Shown here one piece after another: positions 58,953 through 64,000 of a DNA stretch of 64,000 bases; position 1 is the stretch's first letter, and each line of letters opens with the position of its first letter. This DNA comes from Adiantum capillus-veneris (Eukaryota; Streptophyta; Polypodiopsida; Polypodiales; Pteridaceae). Both the position numbers and the translations under genes were made by a program. The stretch spans positions 88,315,180 through 88,379,179 of the forward strand of contig CM043962.1 of NCBI GenBank assembly GCA_014529385.2. Direction: 5' to 3'. The notes under the pieces were generated by a model that saw only the letters and a list, made by a program, of their open reading frames with translations, did no database searches and was not told the origin of the DNA.

Positions 58953-59540
58953 TTGAGATGGTGTAGATCTCATGGTTCAGCAGGTGGTGGTGGCAGTGGC
59001 TATTATGGTAGTGACACTATAAAGGCATCCACAGCTCCGAGAGACCATCCACCTCTCTCTTTAGTAGATAGTACACCAACAGGTACACCACGTACACCTT
59101 GGAAAAAGCATGAGTTTGATCCTAGCAAGGTGTACAAGACCAGGGGTGGGGCACCAATTATGGATAGGGCCAAAAAGGCCATGCATAAGAGGGTTCACCA
59201 ACTTTGTACATTGCAATTTGGTCACTCTATGATGAACCATTGGAATGCTCAGGATGCAAACAGAAATAATTACATTGTTGATGCCATTCACAGAGAGTAC
59301 AAGTCGGCAAAGGGATACGATCCAATCTCCAATAAAAGGATCATAGACGTGACTATTGCGATGATGTCACATTGTTGATTTGAAGCACGGGACAAATACA
59401 AAGCTGATGAGCCAAAGCCGGCATGGTTGGATACAAAGGACTGGTTTGCTTGAGAGTAGTAGGAGCATCTAGATAGATTTCAACAGTAGCGAGATGCAAC
59501 TAGAGCCCGCCTACGGTTTGTAGGATCATCTCATCTCAAG
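58953..59540 (+). pseudogene. Transposase_24-like domain of CACTA element
   Basis: The 141-codon frame reads TPRTPWKKHEFDPSKVYKTR, then MDRAKKAMHKRVHQLCTLQF. After a TGA it continues EARDKYKADEPKPAWLDTKD, WFA and a Gln/Arg-rich stretch (QRDATRARLRFVGSSHLKSL). The final 'W...W...FQ...R...R..L....G' pattern matches the plant Transposase_24 family (PF03004) by recognition. The Gly-rich start (GSAGGGGSGYYG) is ordinary for such proteins. Confidence 0.45.
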
Positions 59541-59854
59541 AGTCTTTGACATGATTTTGTAAGTTTCATACACTAATTAAATAGCGTATGTACATATGAT
59601 TTTCTAATATTTATCTTATGATCAAGTGTTTAAATTACAAGAGCTTGCCATGAAGTGTCCTCCGATGAGTAGAGATGAGAAATATGGATTCAAGCATAGA
59701 CTATCAACTCTTCTTCTATATCATTAGGTCGAGGGAGATGCCGCTAACTGGGAGGCCTTACCTTGATCAGTATGATCGATGTACATATTTTCACTTGTAC
59801 ATGTTGATGTATTGTTGGTTATGTTTTGGTTCATATATACTTTTAAACGGTATC

Positions 59855-60420
59855 TGCTATGTTTAAGGCTATGCTCGTTTTGGTTATGGTCATGTTTAAA
59901 GTTATGGTTAAGAGTACTGTTATGGTTTTAGAATTTGGTTATGGTTATGGTTTGAGATTATGGTTATGGTTATGGTTACGATTTCAAAATTCAATTATGG
60001 TTATGTTTTGTGATTTACATGTGGTTTTGGTTATGGTTTTAGAATTCGGTTAGAAATATGGTTTAAGGTTATGGTTATGGTTTCAGAATTCAATCATGTT
60101 TTACGATTTACACAATGGTTATGGTCATGGTTTTAGAATTCAATTATGGTTATGGTTTTAGAATTCGGTTATGGTTATGGTTTTAGAATTCGGTTAGAAA
60201 TATGGTTTGAGATTATGGTTATGGTTTAAGAATATTGTTATGCTTGTGGTTTTAGAATTTGGTTATGGTTATGGTTTGAGCTTGTGGTTATGGTTATGGT
60301 TTGAGCTTGTGGTTATGGTTATGGTTTCAAAATTCAATTATGGTTATATTTTGCGGCACAATGATTATGGTTTGCGAGTATTGTTATGATTATGTTTTGT
60401 GGATCTTGTCATGGTCAGTA
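59855..60420. repeat. degenerate GGTTAT / AGAATTCGGTTATGG array
   Basis: Plus strand made of GGTTAT hexamers grouped into larger units ending TTTAGAATTCGGTT or TTTCAAAATTCAATTATGG. Hexamer runs are seen near 59937, 59963, 60123, 60150 and 60259-60320. Frames give Leu-Trp-Leu-Trp or Tyr-Gly repeats and are artefacts. Confidence 0.85.
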
Positions 60421-62051
60421 TGTACTCACACATCTGTGGAATTTTCAAGCAAAACAAAGGTAGAGTGCGGTTGCTTTTGCACTCTCTCCTTTGAGCAGAG
60501 AAGGCTTCTTAGTGCCAGTCTTCTCTCTCTCTCTCTCTCTTTTACAAGTTTTGATGTTGGTATGAGCATCCAAATAGGCATCAATATGCTCATTGATACG
60601 CACTTTAATAATCAAATGCGTATACTAATGCTAGATATATCGACACCCATACTGATGCATTTGTACCGACATGCATACCGACGATTATACTGACATATGT
60701 GATTTTTATACCTAGTTTATTTTCATCGGTACGATTGTCAATATGTGTGCAACGTGTTGTGACATTAAGCACAAACACTTAACAAGATTACAAACAACTT
60801 AACATTCTAATGCATTTTCAACAGTGTTTTGATGCAACTTGAATACTCAAAACCACAAGTATCCAATCTCTTGACATAAACAAAATTACCATACACTTGC
60901 ACCCAAATGTGTGCACTTTGGTTACACACAAACACACACTAATACACATAAGTGCTTTGCTTATACGTAGGCACACGCTAATGCACCTAACAATGAGCTG
61001 ACACCCTTCCAAGAGAGTATGGTATTTTTTCTAGAAAAATTGTTGGGTTACAAGGGCAACTTAGCATGGTGAGTGATAAGCTACCTAGTAAAGGAAACTC
61101 CAAATGGAAGGCCGAAGCAAGTCCCGTAGTACCTAAGACTTTGACCAAAGGTACTTGGTCACTGTTACACTCTTTATTAGTCAGTGAGATGGGTCTCTCA
61201 AGGGAATTGCTCTAAGAGAGTAGATAATCTTGGCCTCTTGAGTAAGGTAAGCCTCATGTAGTCCAAGGGAAACTAGTGACAAAAGTGTCTGCCCTAGGAG
61301 CTTGGGTGAAATTGAAGTCTCAATCATTTTTCTCATGCATTTTTAGTGTGCAAAGGAAACTGCCGAGAGTACCCATCCCCAACTTCTAAATAAAAAAACT
61401 AATGCACCTATGGTTGCACCAAATTATATGCACCTAATCTTCAGTGAAAACCTGCACACAAATAAGAAAACTGAGTAGGCTAGTAAACTCACAATTGTAC
61501 CAAAAGTTGTGTTTATTTTTCACTTCAATTGATGCCTATACACATGTGTGTATACTTGGCAACAACCACTCCACCACAAATCATCTACAAGAAACAAATC
61601 ACCAAAGAATTATGTGTAGCGTCAAAATCCATGGAAATTAAATGCATATAATTGATGGGAACACATCAAATTCTCAATTTATTGATGCATAGCATTAAAA
61701 GCACATGCAATTAATGAGTAATTAGAGAGCAAAATTCTTGAAATATTACTTAATTTCACACTCAAAGCTACATGGAATTTTTACAATTTTCTTTCACAAG
61801 AATGATGTTCAAGCCTACAATTAGGCATACACACATGTAGAGCACTCAAATTATTAGCCAATTATTAAGAAATTAGTGATCAATAGTGAAAAAGAGGGGG
61901 GTTTTTTGGGGTAAATAAAGTGTGCCTCTTACCTCGGTCAGACACGCCATAGACATTCAACCACCCATCACTTGTAGACACCTTATCCTTTACTAGATAG
62001 AAGAATAAGGGGCTCTCTCACACACAGTGTGGTGAGATCACATCCTGTGTT

Positions 62052-62054
<3 letters not shown>
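60421..62054. other. no gene recognised
   Basis: AT-rich DNA with a short CT run at about 60523-60540. Frames up to 130 codons come from the neighbouring array or are random. Confidence 0.5.
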
Positions 62055-62087
<33 letters not shown>

Positions 62088-62227
62088 CCTTCTTGCTCTA
62101 TGCACATGCAATGCACTCACAATTGGTAGCCACGGGAGCTTAAGGAACAAGCTTGGCTTGGATTCGGCAAGGGGAAGGCAGATTGGAGCTTCGCACAAGA
62201 GATCCCCTCAAATGGTGTATGCATCTC

Positions 62228-62313
<86 letters not shown>
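62055..62313. repeat. (CT)n and compound (CT)n(CA)n microsatellites
   Basis: A CT run at about 62055-62085 and a compound CT then CA run at about 62230-62313, separated by unique DNA. Confidence 0.95.
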
Positions 62314-62317
<4 letters not shown>

Positions 62318-63587
62318 TCTCTTTTCCCGAGTTAGGGTGCACACTATGGATTGTTAATTTTCTCTCACAAAAACTCATTTGGAATTTCAAAAGGACCAAA
62401 AAACTCTTTTGGCCATCTGTAGTCCCTCGCCATTTTGGGTGTCACTCACGTAGTGTCAACTACTAGTGACTTGTACTCACATGTGTGGTAGCTCCACAAT
62501 CAAAGTGGTACTTTATGAAGGAAAAACTTGACATGCACATGGTTGGAAATAAATGTGGAGCTCCTACCTTTGGAGGTGAGCATCCTATTATAGCAAACCA
62601 AAGGTTTGACAACCTTGCATAAAAGGCTCACACACACACACACACACATTTAAACATGAAACTTTGGTTTTACCCTTAGTAGATGAGAGATTTCTATCTC
62701 ATTCCAAATTCGTGTTCGGAATACCTATCATGTATTTTCAATATGATTACCCTTGATAAGGATTGAAAGGCCATAACCTTTTTCGTTCTTGTTCCATGTT
62801 TAGACTTTCCATCGGTGGCTCTTATGACATAGGTGCCAAATTTCTCTCTCGTTATTTATTCCTTGCCACATTGTCCGACAGTAGGGATCACATGCATTCC
62901 GTTTGTCCCAAGCTGTGGTCATGGCACCTCTTGAATTGCGTATAAAGCATGATATACTCGTACATATACACATGTTCTGAACTTGCACTAAACTCATTGC
63001 ATGTACACACACTCACACACACACACACACAAAATTACATGAGTCCTTTCACTTGACTCGCCACTTAAATTGGACAAAAAAAAAAGCCTGGTTGTTGTTT
63101 TTCTTAAATGAGACCCCTTCATCTACATCTCTATTAAACTGCCCATTACATGATCACACAAACAACTGTTACAGTAATAACATGTGTTTGGACGCTCGGC
63201 TAAAGGTAGGATACGAGTCGCCAAGACTACCCCATACTCCCTGGTGCGTGGTGTACTGTTAAAGTATCCTCTTAGAGGATGTCCATAACTATGATTCAAA
63301 AAAAATTTATAATGAGGTAGGAACTGGGCTAGCAAGTATAACTGCTCTAAAAACCCTTGCTTCATTGAATGTTCTACGTAATAATATTGTGGCCTTAGGC
63401 CAATAGCAGGAGATCTTCATCCATTCCTCGGTTCTCTTTTGTAAAGTTAACAAATAATCCTTGTAAAATCTCCTAGGATGATTGTATACTCACTCAATAC
63501 AATTTCATTCATTTTCTTGGTTATATCTCTTTATGATTAATATGTAATCTTTGTAAACTCTTCTTTGATAAATGTATACTTACGTAA
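62314..63587. other. no gene recognised
   Basis: Unique AT-rich DNA with short CA runs near 62630 and 63010. No domains were recognised. Confidence 0.5.
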
Positions 63588-63701
63588 TGTGATTTCATTC
63601 AATTGTGAAGTCTATATCTTACCATATGTACATGCTTTTTCTTATGTGATTTCATTCAATTGTGAAGTCTATATCTTACCATATGTACATGCTTTTTCTT
63701 A
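63588..63701. repeat. perfect 57-bp tandem duplication
   Basis: TGTGATTTCATTCAATTGTG and the following 37 bases occur at 63588-63644 and again at 63645-63701 without a difference I can see. Confidence 0.92.
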
Positions 63702-63832
63702 GGACTCTAGCATTATTCTCCTGCAAAATTTGAGTTCTTCTTTAAGTATGAATGTTCTCTCTGGTGTCTAGTCCCATTGTATGGTTCATATATAGTTTGT
63801 GAAATTAAACTATTGTTAGGTATTTAATCATC

Positions 63833-63833
<1 letters not shown>

Positions 63834-63898
<65 letters not shown>
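63834..63898. repeat. (AC)n microsatellite
   Basis: Pure CA run. Confidence 0.97.
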
Positions 63899-63899
<1 letters not shown>

Positions 63900-64000
63900 G
63901 GAGCATAGAAAGGGGTAGCATTTTGAGCAGTTGAAGCTATAGTACCGTTGGGGAATGGGGACATCAAACAATGCAAGTACAATCGCTGATCAAAAACATT

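Noticed and set aside
59859-60693. Trp/Leu- and Tyr/Gly-rich frames
   Set aside because: Translations of the GGTTAT array; no gene.

Overview
The window looks like nuclear DNA of a land plant with a large, repeat-rich genome. The evidence is Ty1/copia and Ty3/gypsy LTR retrotransposons with plant-type primer-binding sites (initiator-Met and Asp tRNA), decayed CACTA-like and DUF7869-like DNA transposons, and very dense (GA)n/(CT)n and (AC)n microsatellites. The mix reminds me of fern-type genomes, but the sequence alone cannot settle the lineage. I found no convincing host gene, no tRNA or rRNA gene and no CRISPR array. Almost every long reading frame belongs to a mobile element or is an artefact of a microsatellite.

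Layout. 1-4.95 kb: microsatellite, an irregular array and a ~160-bp tandem array sharing a CCACCACTTGTCCAA core, and a GC-rich ~50-bp minisatellite. 4.98-9.09 kb: a decayed plus-strand transposase of the 'GHTHEDID' type, with its own insertion (about 7.02-7.79 kb). 9.1-19.5 kb: gene-free DNA with (CT)n/(GA)n tracts, a 39-base poly(G) run and small diverged tandem repeats. 19.5-25.7 kb: three copies of an unidentified repeat beside long (AC)n tracts. 27.9-42 kb: a minus-strand Ty3/gypsy element (called Gypsy-1) with a large gag, protease, RT, RNase H, two tandem H2C2 zinc domains, a deleted integrase core, an integrase C-terminus, and downstream extra ORFs including a second retropepsin-like domain. 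42-47.4 kb and 55.7-57 kb: a second, different minus-strand gypsy element (Gypsy-2), cut by a solo-LTR-like insertion and by the copia element. 47.4-55.7 kb: a nearly complete Ty1/copia element with 192-bp LTRs and a target duplication; it is itself cut in its RT by a 2.7-kb solo-LTR-like insertion. 57-59.6 kb: a CACTA transposase remnant. 59.9-60.4 kb: a GGTTAT-rich array. 60.4-64 kb: microsatellites and gene-free DNA.

How it fits together: this is a nested transposon cluster whose order can partly be read. Gypsy-2 is older than the copia insertion in its leader and the 1.5-kb insertion in its gag. The copia element is older than the 2.7-kb insertion in its RT. The copia LTRs differ at only three sites, all C/T transitions, and its two nonsense codons are best explained by the same class of change, as expected for a methylated, silenced element.

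The most unusual signals are (i) eight copies of a GGTACACCGATCGCGATCG-type palindromic motif, found in the non-coding parts on both sides of Gypsy-1 and nowhere else that I saw, and (ii) the odd 3' half of Gypsy-1: duplicated zinc domain, missing integrase core, second protease-like domain and a basic tryptophan-rich ORF.
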